From the NCBI GenBank assembly GCA_902780455.1, contig CACZFO010000005.1, forward strand, positions 1 through 55,042: a stretch of 55,042 nt of DNA, written 5' to 3'. This document shows, one piece after another, positions 18,096-26,935 of the stretch. Origin of the DNA: an uncultured Bacteroidia bacterium (GTDB lineage Bacteria > Bacteroidota > Bacteroidia > Bacteroidales > UBA932). The notes beneath the pieces were generated by a model. The model was given only the letters and a program-made list of their open reading frames with translations. It did no database searches and was not told the DNA's origin. Made by a program: the position numbers and the translations under genes. Each line of letters starts with the position of its first letter. Within the stretch, counting starts at the first letter, position 1.

Positions 18096-21000
18096 TTAGA
18101 AACATTACTGCCGCGTCTGCGGTACCACTGGTAAAGAATTGGCATCACGAATATGTTCAGCAGGGTGGAAGTAATCAGTCCTCCCAGCACAACTACCGCC
18201 ATAGGGCTCTGGATCTCGTTACCCGGTTTGTCTGAATTTATTATCAGAGGAATCAGGGCAAATGCGGAGGTCAGGGCTGTCATCAGTATAGGGTTAAGCC
18301 TGTCGGCCGAACCGAGCATTATGGTATCCTTCAGGCTCTTTCCCTCGGCCTGCAGATGTTCGTAACGTGAAATCAGGAGAATACCGTTACGGGTAGCCAC
18401 ACCGAACAGGGTGATGAAGCCGATAATTGAAGGAATGCTCACAACCCCCGACGTGAAGAATATTGCCATTACTCCGCCTATAAGGGCAAGCGGAAGGCTG
18501 ACCAGTACAAGCAGCGACAGGGATACCTTGCGGAACTCTCCCATAAGAAGCAGGAATATTATTATCAGGGAGATTACGGTAGCCAGGGCGAGAGTCCTGG
18601 ATGCAGACCTTGCGCTTTCAAACTGTCCGCCGTATTCTATCAGATAACCTTCCGGCAGATGGATCTGTTCAGAAACTCGCTGCTGAATGTCTTCAACCAC
18701 ACTGGAGACATCACGGCCTGAAACATTGGCTGAAACCACCAGCTTCCTCTGAACGTTCTCCCTGGAAATGGTATTCGGGCCGCCGGCTGAAACAATCTCG
18801 GCAACAGATTCCAAAGGTACCTTGCCTCCGTCCTGGGTATCTATGAGGGCCTTTCCTATATCGTCCAACTTCTGGGTATAATCTTCATCCATCTTGAGGA
18901 CAAGGTCAAAACTTCTCTGCCCCTCGTAGATGTCTCCTACTTTCTTGCCGCTGAACGCCGTTGAGACAAAGTTGTTGAACTCCTCCATGGAGATGCCGTA
19001 GCGGGCCAGAGCAGTACGGTTGGCACGTATCTGAAGCTGCGGAGTTTCAGTCTGTTGCTCCACGGATACGTCCACAAGCCCTTCCACATCTGATATCGCA
19101 GACTTTATCTGGTTGCCTATCATGAACATGCGGCTTATGTCAGTGCCGAATATCTTTATTGCTATGGCAGCCCTGGTGCCGGTGAGCATGTGGTCTATGC
19201 GGTGCCCCAGAGGCTGTCCTATCGTAGAAGCCACGCCGGGTATTGAAGACAGGCATTCCCTCATGTGGTTGAAGACTTCTTCCCTTGAACGTTTTCCAAG
19301 CTTGAACTGGACGTCTATCTCCGCACTGTTGGTAGACTGTGAGTGTTCATCCAACTCTCCCCTGCCCGTCCTTCTGGCAGTTGCCGTAACCTCCGGAATC
19401 TTAAGAAGTTCCTTTTCTATCAGATTTCCAAGCTGGTTGCTCACATCAAGTGAGACACCAGGAGTTGCCACTGCAGAAATCGTTGCAGAACCCTCGTTGA
19501 AATCAGGCAGGAAGCTCCGCCCCATCGAGAAGAAGAATACAAGGGCTGCCGCCAGCAGTGCTCCCGTAAGCACAAGAACCGTCCTTCTGATTTTCAATAC
19601 TTTAGAAAGGGCCGCAGTATAAACCTTGTTGATCCAGGCCGTAAACCTCGGCTCCTTCTGTGTCTTGTCGAGATATTTTGGAGAAGAAAGAAGCAGGCGG
19701 CACATCAGAGGAGTGAGGGTCATGGCCACTATCAGCGACATGAAAAGTGAGATTATGTATGTGATTCCAAGCGGCTTGAGCATCCTGCCTTCCATTCCGG
19801 AAAGGAAGAAAAGAGGGATGAAAGCCACCATGATGATGAACGTAGCGTTCAGGATAGAAGCCCTAATCTCCTTGGAAGCCTCATAAACTATTTCCATTGC
19901 CGGAAGCCTCTCCGCCTCTGGTTTCTGCCTGTTCTGTTTAAGTCGCTTGTACACATTCTCCACATCTATGATGGCATCGTCCACCAGAGAACCTATCGCT
20001 ATGCACATTCCTCCGAGGGTCATGGTGTTGATGTTCATTCCCAGGAAATACATGACCAGCAACGTGCCCAGCAGTGAAAGAGGTATCGCAATAACGGATA
20101 TGACGGTTGTCCTGAAACTGTTCAGGAAGAGCACCAGAATCACTATCACAAAGAAGGCGCCTTCCAGAAGAGCTCTTCCTACGTTGTTCACCGATGTCTC
20201 TATGAAATCAGCCTGACGGAATATCTTGGTATCCATCTTTACATCGGGAGGAAGGGAAGCCTGCACGGAATGCAGGTTTGCCTCTATCTTTTGGGTGACG
20301 TCCAGTGTATTGATGTTAGGCTGCTTGGAAACGGAAAGGATGATGGCCGGAGATGCATTCTGGGATGCATGCCCCATCTTGACGGCCGGGGCGATGACCA
20401 CATCGGCGACATCCGAGACTACAACCGGAGTGGTGCCGCTCATCTTGACAAAAGTGGATGAAAGTTCCTCCAACGAACTTGTACGGCCCATTCCCCTCAG
20501 GGCAAACTCATTGCCAAAGTCTCGGACCACTCCTCCGGAAGAATTCTGGCTCATTGAAGCCACGGCTGCTTCCAGCTGGTCCATGCTCACACCGTAAGCG
20601 TCCATCCTGCGGGGATCTGCTATCACCTGGTACTGCTTGTAGTCTCCGCCTATCACGGTTACCTGTGAAACCCCGCCGGTGGAAAGTATCGCGGGCTTGA
20701 TCACCCAGTCCGCAAGAGTACGGAGGTCCATCATAGAAGTGGAATCTGCCTGAAGCCCCACAAAAAGTATCTCACCCATCACGCTCGACTGCGGAGCCAG
20801 AACGGGAGTTATGCCTTCGGGCAGAGACTCGCTGAGGGCCACCATCTTCTCGCTGATTATCTGGCGGGCCTTGAATACGTCCATGCCCCAGTTGAACTCG
20901 GCCCATACAAAGGAATAGCCGAATGTTGAAGCGGACCTCACCCTGCGGACATTGGTCGCTCCGTTCACGGCCGTCTCTATCGGAAAGGTAACCAGGGTCT

Positions 21001-21190
21001 CCACCTCTTCGGCGGCCATCCCCGGCACTTCGCTCATGACTACAACGGTAGGAGCGGTAAGGTCAGGAAAGACATCTACATCCATCTGTCTTGCGGACCA
21101 GATGCCGCCTATGGCAAGCAGCACCGCACCCATCAGGACAGGAAGCCTGTTCCTGAGTGAGAAACGTATAAGAGAATTAATGAGATTCAT
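18092..21190 (-). CDS. cusA: CusA/CzcA-type heavy-metal efflux RND transporter
   Basis: 1032 residues from the start MNLINSLIRFSLRNR (21190); a longer frame to 21229 lies inside the upstream gene. It is the inner-membrane proton-driven pump of a tripartite efflux system. The RND plan is clear: TM1 with the SARQMDVDVFPDLTAPTV transition, two large periplasmic loops, and the TM4 motif AIGSLVDDAIIDVENVYKRL, whose acidic residues are the proton-relay type seen in the heavy-metal (HME) branch rather than the drug branch. The second half has ATRNGILLISRYEHLQ. Which metal is exported (Cu/Ag, Zn/Co/Cd) cannot be read from this. It is flanked by the adaptor gene upstream and the TolC-like gene downstream. 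Confidence 0.93.
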   Translation of the reverse strand: MNLINSLIRFSLRNRLPVLMGAVLLAIGGIWSARQMDVDVFPDLTAPTVVVMSEVPGMAAEEVETLVTFPIETAVNGATNVRRVRSASTFGYSFVWAEFNWGMDVFKARQIISEKMVALSESLPEGITPVLAPQSSVMGEILFVGLQADSTSMMDLRTLADWVIKPAILSTGGVSQVTVIGGDYKQYQVIADPRRMDAYGVSMDQLEAAVASMSQNSSGGVVRDFGNEFALRGMGRTSSLEELSSTFVKMSGTTPVVVSDVADVVIAPAVKMGHASQNASPAIILSVSKQPNINTLDVTQKIEANLHSVQASLPPDVKMDTKIFRQADFIETSVNNVGRALLEGAFFVIVILVLFLNSFRTTVISVIAIPLSLLGTLLVMYFLGMNINTMTLGGMCIAIGSLVDDAIIDVENVYKRLKQNRQKPEAERLPAMEIVYEASKEIRASILNATFIIMVAFIPLFFLSGMEGRMLKPLGITYIISLFMSLIVAMTLTPLMCRLLLSSPKYLDKTQKEPRFTAWINKVYTAALSKVLKIRRTVLVLTGALLAAALVFFFSMGRSFLPDFNEGSATISAVATPGVSLDVSNQLGNLIEKELLKIPEVTATARRTGRGELDEHSQSTNSAEIDVQFKLGKRSREEVFNHMRECLSSIPGVASTIGQPLGHRIDHMLTGTRAAIAIKIFGTDISRMFMIGNQIKSAISDVEGLVDVSVEQQTETPQLQIRANRTALARYGISMEEFNNFVSTAFSGKKVGDIYEGQRSFDLVLKMDEDYTQKLDDIGKALIDTQDGGKVPLESVAEIVSAGGPNTISRENVQRKLVVSANVSGRDVSSVVEDIQQRVSEQIHLPEGYLIEYGGQFESARSASRTLALATVISLIIIFLLLMGEFRKVSLSLLVLVSLPLALIGGVMAIFFTSGVVSIPSIIGFITLFGVATRNGILLISRYEHLQAEGKSLKDTIMLGSADRLNPILMTALTSAFALIPLIINSDKPGNEIQSPMAVVVLGGLITSTLLNIFVMPILYQWYRRRGSNVSK

Positions 21191-21203
21191 ACGCAGCCCT
21201 CCC

Positions 21204-22700
21204 CTAGTGAACGTGACCTGAATGGGCATCCAGCTTTCCGGCAGCCTGGGACAGTTTCACAAGGACAGCTCCCTTTCCTACAACTCTCTCTCCTTCTGAG
21301 AGCCCTGACAGTATTTCTCTGCGAATGCCGTCGGAAGCTCCAAGACTGACTTCTCTCTTCTCAAACAGTTCCGGAGTAAGCTGTACGAATACAAAATAAT
21401 TGCCCATTTCCTCCACGATCGATTCTACTGGTACGGAAAGGCCGGCCCTGCCGCTTTCACATACAAGGAAAACTTCCATGAACGTTCCCGGAAGAATGTC
21501 TCCCTTCCTCCGGATCTGGAAAGTAACCGGAATCAGCGGAGAATCTGCACCTATGCTCTTCCCGTATGAAAGCATGCTGCCTCCCAGGTCTTCAAGTGAA
21601 AGCACTTCGCCTGAAGGCATCCTGACGTTTACCGAAGAAAGACCGCCCAGGGCAGAAAAATACTTTGGCTGGAGTTCAGCTTTCAGATACATGCTACCGC
21701 CTTTGGATATGGTCATCACAACCTGACCTGTTTCTACAAATCCACCGCTGCGGGCATTGACAGAGGTGACGTAGCCCCCTATCGGAGACGTAACCCTCTG
21801 TTTTCCTGACGAATATCCACGTCTTAGATTATCGTATCTGGCTTTGGCAGCCTCAAGGTTACGCTTTGCGGTCTGGAGGTCGCTCTGCGATACTATCCTG
21901 TCCTGCGCCAGAGCAGCCTTCCTTTCGTACTCGCTCAGGGCCAGGTTATAGTCGCTCTCAGCCTGGCTTGACATTACAGCTATGTTTCCCTCGTCCTTAA
22001 GGCCGCTGTTGTCAACGGTAAAAAGAAGCTGCCCGGGTGAAACCTGTTTTCCTTCTACTATCGCATCCGAAGAAAAGGTAACGGTCCCAGCAACAGGAGT
22101 TGTGATAACCCGCTCATCTCCCAGTGAAGGAAGAACCTGGGCCATTGTCTTTATGACCTGTCCCAGTTTGCCTGCATGGCATTCCTCAGTGGAAAAATCA
22201 ATCTTCCAGCTCTGCTCCTTTGGAAAGACTATCGCATTGCTGTTTTTTATTTCAGCTTCCTCTACCGCTTCGTCAGCTGATTCTTCATTGTCAAAAACAG
22301 TTACCGGCACAGAAACAGTATCGGGATTATCGCCTGATATCTCAAAAGTTATAGTGCCGCTCCCTGCAGCTGAAGGATGGAATTCCAGTTTGTAAACGCC
22401 TGGAGAAGAAGGCTCTTCAACAACTACCACATCCGGCTTGCCCACGTTCAGAGAAGCCTTTAGAGCGCCTTTTTCGACAGGCTTGAAATCCTTGAGCCGA
22501 GTCAGATGAACAAGAACATGTGCATGTTCACCTGCAACCATCGGATCAACTTCTGCAAAAATTTCGTGAGTATCTGAATATGAGGTGAGGAAAAAAGCTT
22601 CGTGATGACCATTCTCTTTTTTGTCATGGTCATGGTCATGACATCCGGCAAGAGCAACTGCCGAAATGACCATAGCTAAAATAGCATGTCTGAATTGCAT
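21204..22700 (-). CDS. cusB: CusB-type periplasmic adaptor lipoprotein with His-rich N-terminus
   Basis: 498 residues. Lipobox AVALAGC, then a His/Asp/Lys-rich stretch directly after the lipidated Cys (CHDHDHDKKENGHHEAFF) and a C-terminal HSGHVH, both plausible metal-binding ends. An additional N-terminal domain (about 40-165) precedes the membrane-fusion core: a barrel-sandwich lipoyl half (GTVTFSSDAIVEGKQVSPGQLLFTV), a helical hairpin (DYNLALSEYERKAALAQDRIVS) and the second lipoyl half (VTSPIGGYVTSVNARSGGFV). It bridges the RND pump and outer-membrane duct and hands metal to the pump in the Cus model. It starts 79 nt after the small His-rich protein gene. Confidence 0.92.
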   Translation of the reverse strand: MQFRHAILAMVISAVALAGCHDHDHDKKENGHHEAFFLTSYSDTHEIFAEVDPMVAGEHAHVLVHLTRLKDFKPVEKGALKASLNVGKPDVVVVEEPSSPGVYKLEFHPSAAGSGTITFEISGDNPDTVSVPVTVFDNEESADEAVEEAEIKNSNAIVFPKEQSWKIDFSTEECHAGKLGQVIKTMAQVLPSLGDERVITTPVAGTVTFSSDAIVEGKQVSPGQLLFTVDNSGLKDEGNIAVMSSQAESDYNLALSEYERKAALAQDRIVSQSDLQTAKRNLEAAKARYDNLRRGYSSGKQRVTSPIGGYVTSVNARSGGFVETGQVVMTISKGGSMYLKAELQPKYFSALGGLSSVNVRMPSGEVLSLEDLGGSMLSYGKSIGADSPLIPVTFQIRRKGDILPGTFMEVFLVCESGRAGLSVPVESIVEEMGNYFVFVQLTPELFEKREVSLGASDGIRREILSGLSEGERVVGKGAVLVKLSQAAGKLDAHSGHVH

Positions 22701-22779
22701 TTTATGAAATTTGATGTTACTGAATGTTATTTGACTCTCCGGACATAATTATCCGGACAATGCCGTACGGCAATGACAT

Positions 22780-23154
22780 TCAGCACATCGGAGGAGCCCT
22801 CAGACCTGCGGGCAGGAGAATTGTCTTCAGCGGCAGCGGACAATTGCTGTCCGGCAGACAGAAATCACATGAAGCAAGCGGCTCAAGGATTAATGTTTCA
22901 ACCAGCGTTGCAGAAAAAACGAGAGGCAGGGAACAGGTATTCCTGACAAGGAAAATATCTGCCTCAGCGATAATGCACTCGTCCGGAGCTCCGCCCTCCC
23001 CTTCAGTTACGGGACAGTCAGCCGGAGAGGCCTGGCCTGAGACCGATGCTACAACTATCTCCACTGCTCCATGATGATGATGCGGAACAAGCACATGCGA
23101 GAGCAAGGCCAGGTTGGCTATCATCAGAAGGAATATGGAGAGGGATTTCTTCAT
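22780..23154 (-). CDS. Small exported His/Cys-rich protein heading the metal-efflux operon
   Basis: 124 residues: a signal peptide or anchor (MKKSLSIFLLMIANLALLSHVL) followed at once by VPHHHHGAVEI, then Cys residues spread through the mature part (about six, including SCDFC and a terminal Cys). I recognise it as the kind of short, uncharacterised protein with an HHHH motif that precedes CusBAC genes in Bacteroides relatives (possibly the DUF6769 family), but have no function for it. A periplasmic metal-binding or sensing role is inference from the His/Cys content and position. The -7 box TATCTTTG ends eight nt before the start codon, so its mRNA may be nearly leaderless. Confidence 0.7.
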   Translation of the reverse strand: MKKSLSIFLLMIANLALLSHVLVPHHHHGAVEIVVASVSGQASPADCPVTEGEGGAPDECIIAEADIFLVRNTCSLPLVFSATLVETLILEPLASCDFCLPDSNCPLPLKTILLPAGLRAPPMC

Positions 23155-23161
23155 CGCTGAG

Positions 23162-23169
23162 CAAAGATA
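23162..23169 (-). promoter_or_regulatory. -7 promoter element of the metal-efflux operon
   Basis: TATCTTTG on the minus strand, perfect to TAnnTTTG; its last base is 8 nt from the A of the start codon at 23154. No TTG -33 box is evident. Confidence 0.5.
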
Positions 23170-23175
23170 GTAAAT

Positions 23176-24099
23176 TTATCTGAAGATCTTAAGGTTAGAT
23201 GTTTTGTTCCAACCGGAGTATACGGTATTCTGATCTTCTTTGGTAATCTTGACGTCACGGTTGACCGGACGCTCTTCATCCTTGAGGGAATGTGAAAAGA
23301 GCCAGTCGTAAATCTTAGGCATGTAGAAATATCTTGCAAGATAGGAGTGGGAAGCTCCTATGAGCCATTCATACCTAAGACGCGATGCCAGATGCTTGCT
23401 TTCCAACTGCTTTACAATATCCTGCGAAGCCTTGACAGACACCAGTTTGTCTGCAGTTCCGTGAATAATCCAGAGAGGGACCTGCCCCATGTTGCTCACG
23501 TCCTTGGCCGTAGTCCCGCCGCATAAAGCCACGGCCGCAGCCACCCTGTCCGGCTTTGCTGCAACAAAATCCAGAGTCCCGTAACCGCCGAGGCTCATCC
23601 CAAGGACATATACCCTTGACGTATCATAGGGATACTCTACTTTGAGCCAGTCAAGTATCCTGCAAAGTTTGTCAGGATTCCACCATTCCCCCGGATTCTG
23701 CGGAGCCAGCACCAGGGCCTGGATGTGCCGTCCGCGTTCCACGCAGTCTATGCTCCCGTAGCGGCGTACTTTCTCCAAGTCATTGCCGCACAAACTCTTG
23801 CCGTGAAGGAACAAAACCAATGGAGTATCTTTGCACAATGTGTCTTTCCTGTCATATCCGGCAGGAGTATAAAGCCAGAAATTATAGCTTCCTTCAACCT
23901 TTTTCCGCATGGCTCTCAAGACGGGTTCCCTTGCAGCCATGAGGCTGTCCTTGATATGCGAGCGCTTCAGACTGTCTGCTACTGCCTGCATCCTCAGGCT
24001 GTCATCCTCAACCATCCTCACGAACCTGCCCTGAGCTTGCCCGCAGACACCAAGCAGACAAACGGCACATACTGTCAGTAATAATCTCTCAAATTTCAT
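23176..24099 (-). CDS. Exported alpha/beta hydrolase (esterase/prolyl-oligopeptidase-like)
   Basis: 307 residues with a signal peptide (ending VCGQAQG). After a helical spacer (about 30-75) the hydrolase core begins SYNFWLYTPAGYD. The catalytic triad can be placed: nucleophile Ser in VLGMSLGGYGTLDF, acid Asp in HGTADKLVSVKASQ, His in GASHSYLARYF. The oxyanion segment is LVLFLHGKSLCGNDL. This resembles the secreted phospholipase/carboxylesterase or feruloyl-esterase-like group; the substrate is not decided by sequence. The gene is 21 nt downstream of the PQQ-propeller gene stop, but has its own TAACTTTG element eight nt before its ATG. Confidence 0.85.
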   Translation of the reverse strand: MKFERLLLTVCAVCLLGVCGQAQGRFVRMVEDDSLRMQAVADSLKRSHIKDSLMAAREPVLRAMRKKVEGSYNFWLYTPAGYDRKDTLCKDTPLVLFLHGKSLCGNDLEKVRRYGSIDCVERGRHIQALVLAPQNPGEWWNPDKLCRILDWLKVEYPYDTSRVYVLGMSLGGYGTLDFVAAKPDRVAAAVALCGGTTAKDVSNMGQVPLWIIHGTADKLVSVKASQDIVKQLESKHLASRLRYEWLIGASHSYLARYFYMPKIYDWLFSHSLKDEERPVNRDVKITKEDQNTVYSGWNKTSNLKIFR

Positions 24100-24106
24100 A
24101 ACTCGG

Positions 24107-24114
24107 CAAAGTTA
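24107..24114 (-). promoter_or_regulatory. -7 promoter element for the alpha/beta hydrolase gene
   Basis: TAACTTTG on the minus strand, perfect to TAnnTTTG, with its last base exactly 8 nt from the A of the ATG at 24099. It lies between two co-directional genes. Confidence 0.5.
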
Positions 24115-24121
24115 CCGATTT

Positions 24122-25720
24122 TTATTTTATCACGAATTTGTAGATGCCGTTCACCCTTGATCCGACCACTGCCGCATTGCCGTGAACAGTTGGCGAAGAC
24201 TCGAAATTATATGCCACTTTACGGGAGTGGATTACCGTACCTGTCTTGGCATCAATCAGATATATGAAGCCTTCTCCATCGCCTGTAAATATGTACATAT
24301 TGTCTTCCTTGTCGTAGAAAGCCACTGGAGAGGACCAGCAGAAATTATGGAACGGGACGCTGTAGAGAACGCTTCCGTCTGTTGTTGACAGGGCCATCAG
24401 CTCTCCTTTGGCTTTGGACGACTTGTTGCGGCAGACGTTTGCAAATATCATGTTGCTGCAGTTGCCTCCGCCAAGCAAAGGAGTGGAATAGACTCCTCCG
24501 TCCAGTATCTTTCCTCCAAGGTCTATCCTTGTGCACGGTATCTTCTGTTCCCAGACAATACTGCCGTCAAGTCCGTTGATTTTCAGAAAATGGCAGTTGC
24601 CGGCCATGCCCTGCCGGTCTACCTCGCTTGCAGCAAAGATGTATGGAACTCCCTCTTCCAGGCGGCATACTACAGTTCCGTCAGAATCGTCATGGTTGTA
24701 CAGATGCCATACCGGCTTCATGGTATTGAGGTTGATGCAGACAATGTTGCCGTGGTTGTCCTGCCACCATCCGTAATTGCGCCAAATGGCTATGCTGGAT
24801 TCTATCCCGGGAGCCACCCCGTTGACTTTATATCGCAGAGTTTCAAGAAGCCTGAGACCTCCCTGCTCCCTTTCAAACTTGTAAATGCTGCCGTTCTCGC
24901 CGGGCCAGATCAGATAGCCTCCGGCAACAACCGGAGATGAGTCAAATGCGCCCCAGTTTCTCCAGGCCTTGCTGTCTGAAAACCTGTAGGTTATCTGATG
25001 CTTGAGAAGATCCACGCAGAGAAGGCACATAGGTGTGCTTCTTGATACTCCCTGGCCTATGTAAAGGTTTTTCAGCTCAGGATCCAGAGAAGGAGACCCC
25101 TTGATTGTGTTAAGTACGTTAAGATCCTTGCGCGTGCGTGTTCCGGTATTGAAATCCAGGAAATATGCCCTTGCGTTCAGCGATGTGAAAATGATTTCCT
25201 CCCCGCTGAAACTGCTGTCGGCCAGAACGCCGGCGCTGCGGAACTTATCAATGTCATCTTCCTTCCAGCGGACATATACAGGCTGGCCCGTCCATCCGGT
25301 TCCGCCTCCCCAGTTGCCAAGGCGGGTATTGAAATTATCTTCAGGGGTGTTGAACTTCCAAGATATTTCAACAGTATCCGGCCTATGTTCCAGACGGCCT
25401 CCGAAAGAAGCGTCGCGGAGCATGTTCCTCCTGAAGGTAAAAGACGAAAAATCAGACGCATACCTGTCATCAACATCTTTCAGGAAATGGTCCAGGCTGT
25501 CTGATTTCTCCACCACGAACACAACTTTTCCGGCAGATGCGTATGATGTATCCGGAAGGAAGAGTTCCTCCAGTGGAACCACCTTCTCCAAAGTGTCGGC
25601 AGGAGCCGGGCTCTCTCCCCCATTTCCGGAGGTTCCCTTGCAAGAACAAGTCAGGATCAGAACAAAGGATAAAACAGCATAAAAAGCTCTCTTTATCGCG
25701 ATAAAGAAATAGTTTTTCAT
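24122..25720 (-). CDS. PQQ-like beta-propeller lipoprotein
   Basis: 532 residues. A signal peptide with lipobox LTCSC gives an envelope lipoprotein, followed by a disordered Gly/Ser/Pro linker. From about residue 140 the sequence shows repeated blades of the PQQ-like propeller type: LDPELKNLYIGQGVSRSTP, VVAGGYLIWPGENGSIYKFE, ILDGGVYSTPLLGGGNCSNM, LMALSTTDGSVLYSVPF, NMYIFTGDGEGFIYLIDAKTGTVIHS. BamB has a similar fold, but this is longer and lacks evident BamB-specific features. No PQQ ligands can be assigned. The region before the propeller (60-140) is of unknown type. Role unknown; extracytoplasmic scaffold or polysaccharide-related roles are possible. Confidence 0.8.
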   Translation of the reverse strand: MKNYFFIAIKRAFYAVLSFVLILTCSCKGTSGNGGESPAPADTLEKVVPLEELFLPDTSYASAGKVVFVVEKSDSLDHFLKDVDDRYASDFSSFTFRRNMLRDASFGGRLEHRPDTVEISWKFNTPEDNFNTRLGNWGGGTGWTGQPVYVRWKEDDIDKFRSAGVLADSSFSGEEIIFTSLNARAYFLDFNTGTRTRKDLNVLNTIKGSPSLDPELKNLYIGQGVSRSTPMCLLCVDLLKHQITYRFSDSKAWRNWGAFDSSPVVAGGYLIWPGENGSIYKFEREQGGLRLLETLRYKVNGVAPGIESSIAIWRNYGWWQDNHGNIVCINLNTMKPVWHLYNHDDSDGTVVCRLEEGVPYIFAASEVDRQGMAGNCHFLKINGLDGSIVWEQKIPCTRIDLGGKILDGGVYSTPLLGGGNCSNMIFANVCRNKSSKAKGELMALSTTDGSVLYSVPFHNFCWSSPVAFYDKEDNMYIFTGDGEGFIYLIDAKTGTVIHSRKVAYNFESSPTVHGNAAVVGSRVNGIYKFVIK

Positions 25721-25737
25721 AGGTCGGGCTTATTTTC

Positions 25738-25745
25738 TAAATTTG
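25738..25745 (+). promoter_or_regulatory. -7 promoter element for prfB
   Basis: TAAATTTG, perfect to TAnnTTTG, 48 nt before the prfB start codon. No convincing TTG lies 19-21 nt further upstream. Confidence 0.45.
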
Positions 25746-25792
25746 TGCTGCCTTGAGGCATTTGCACTAACAGATTGTAAAGATAAGCATAA

Positions 25793-26879
25793 ATGGAGAA
25801 TTTTAAGGAACGCCTGGCTGCGTTAAGGAGGTCTCTTTGACTATGACGGCAAGGTCAAGGAGATAGAAGAAAAAGAAAAGATAACAACTTCCGCAGGTTT
25901 CTGGGACAACGCCAAGGAAGCCGAGGCCTTTGTAAAGAAGCTTTCCGGACTCAAGTTCTGGGTAAAGGAACTTGATGCCCTAAAGTCTGAAGGAGAAGAC
26001 CTTGAGGTACTTAAGGAAATGGAAGCATCCGGTGAAGAGATAACCCAGGCAGAAGATGCCCTGGAAAAACACCTTGAAGACATAGAGTTCAAGAGCATGC
26101 TCTCCCAGGAGGGAGACAACCTTGGAGCGCTGGTAAAGATAAATTCCGGAGCCGGAGGAACCGAAGCCAACGACTGGAGTTCCATGCTCATGAGGATGTA
26201 CTCCAGATGGGGAGAGCGCAACGGCTACAAGGTTACTGTCACAGACCTCCTGGAAGGCGATGAGGCAGGCATCAAATCCGCCACGCTTCAGATTGAAGGA
26301 GACTACGCTTACGGCTATCTGAAAGCCGAGAACGGAGTGCACCGCCTGGTACGTATATCCCCTTACAACGCCCAGGGAAAGAGACAGACAACCTTCTCTT
26401 CAGTTTTCGTATATCCTCTGGTAGATGAGAGCATTGAGATAGTTATCAACCCTGCAGACCTGGAATGGGATACCTTCCGTTCTTCCGGAGCCGGAGGACA
26501 GAATGTCAACAAGGTTGAAACAGGCGTAAGGGTAAGGCACATCCCTACCGGAATAGTTGTGGAGAATACGGAAACCCGCAGCCAGCTGGACAACCGCCAG
26601 AATGCCCTGCGGATCCTCAAATCTCACCTGTACGAACTAGAACTCCAGAAGAAAAGGGCCAAGCAGGCCGAACTGGAAGGCCAGAAGAAGAGGATTGAAT
26701 GGGGCAGCCAGATACGAAGCTACGTACTTCACCCGTACAAGATGGTCAAAGACCTGCGCACCGGAGTGGAAACTGCAGATACCCAGGCTGTTCTCGACGG
26801 AGACCTGAATGAATTCATGAAGGCTTTCCTGATGGGCAAGAAAAGAGGTGACAAGGATATCGAAGAGGATCTTGAATAA
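25793..26879 (+). CDS. prfB: Peptide chain release factor 2, with programmed +1 frameshift
   Basis: Terminates translation at UGA and UAA. The zero frame starts at ATG 25793 and runs 15 codons (MENFKERLAALRRSL) to an in-frame TGA at 25838-25840. A +1 shift on CTT-T continues as DYDGKVKEIEEKEKI to the stop at 26877-26879, giving about 361 residues. The shift site has all classical parts: an internal Shine-Dalgarno-like AGGAGG at 25826-25831, CTT at 25835-25837, the TGA and a following C. The GGQ peptidyl-hydrolysis motif is in SSGAGGQNVNKVET. The stop-codon recognition tripeptide is SPY rather than SPF (LVRISPYNAQGKR), a form I recall from other Bacteroidota. This is self-regulation: low RF2 favours the shift. 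Confidence 0.96.
25826..25841 (+). promoter_or_regulatory. prfB +1 programmed frameshift site
   Basis: AGG AGG TCT CTT TGA C: an SD-like hexamer ends 4 nt before the slippery CTT codon, followed by TGA and the poor-termination context base C. Confidence 0.93.
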
Positions 26880-26935
26880 CAGTATCAGCAAAGTTTAAAA
26901 CCGACAAGTAACAAACATCACAAAAACTTACAGAC

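Noticed and set aside
25838..25840. In-frame TGA suggesting prfB is a pseudogene
   Set aside because: It is part of the canonical programmed frameshift site with SD-like element and CTT-TGA-C.
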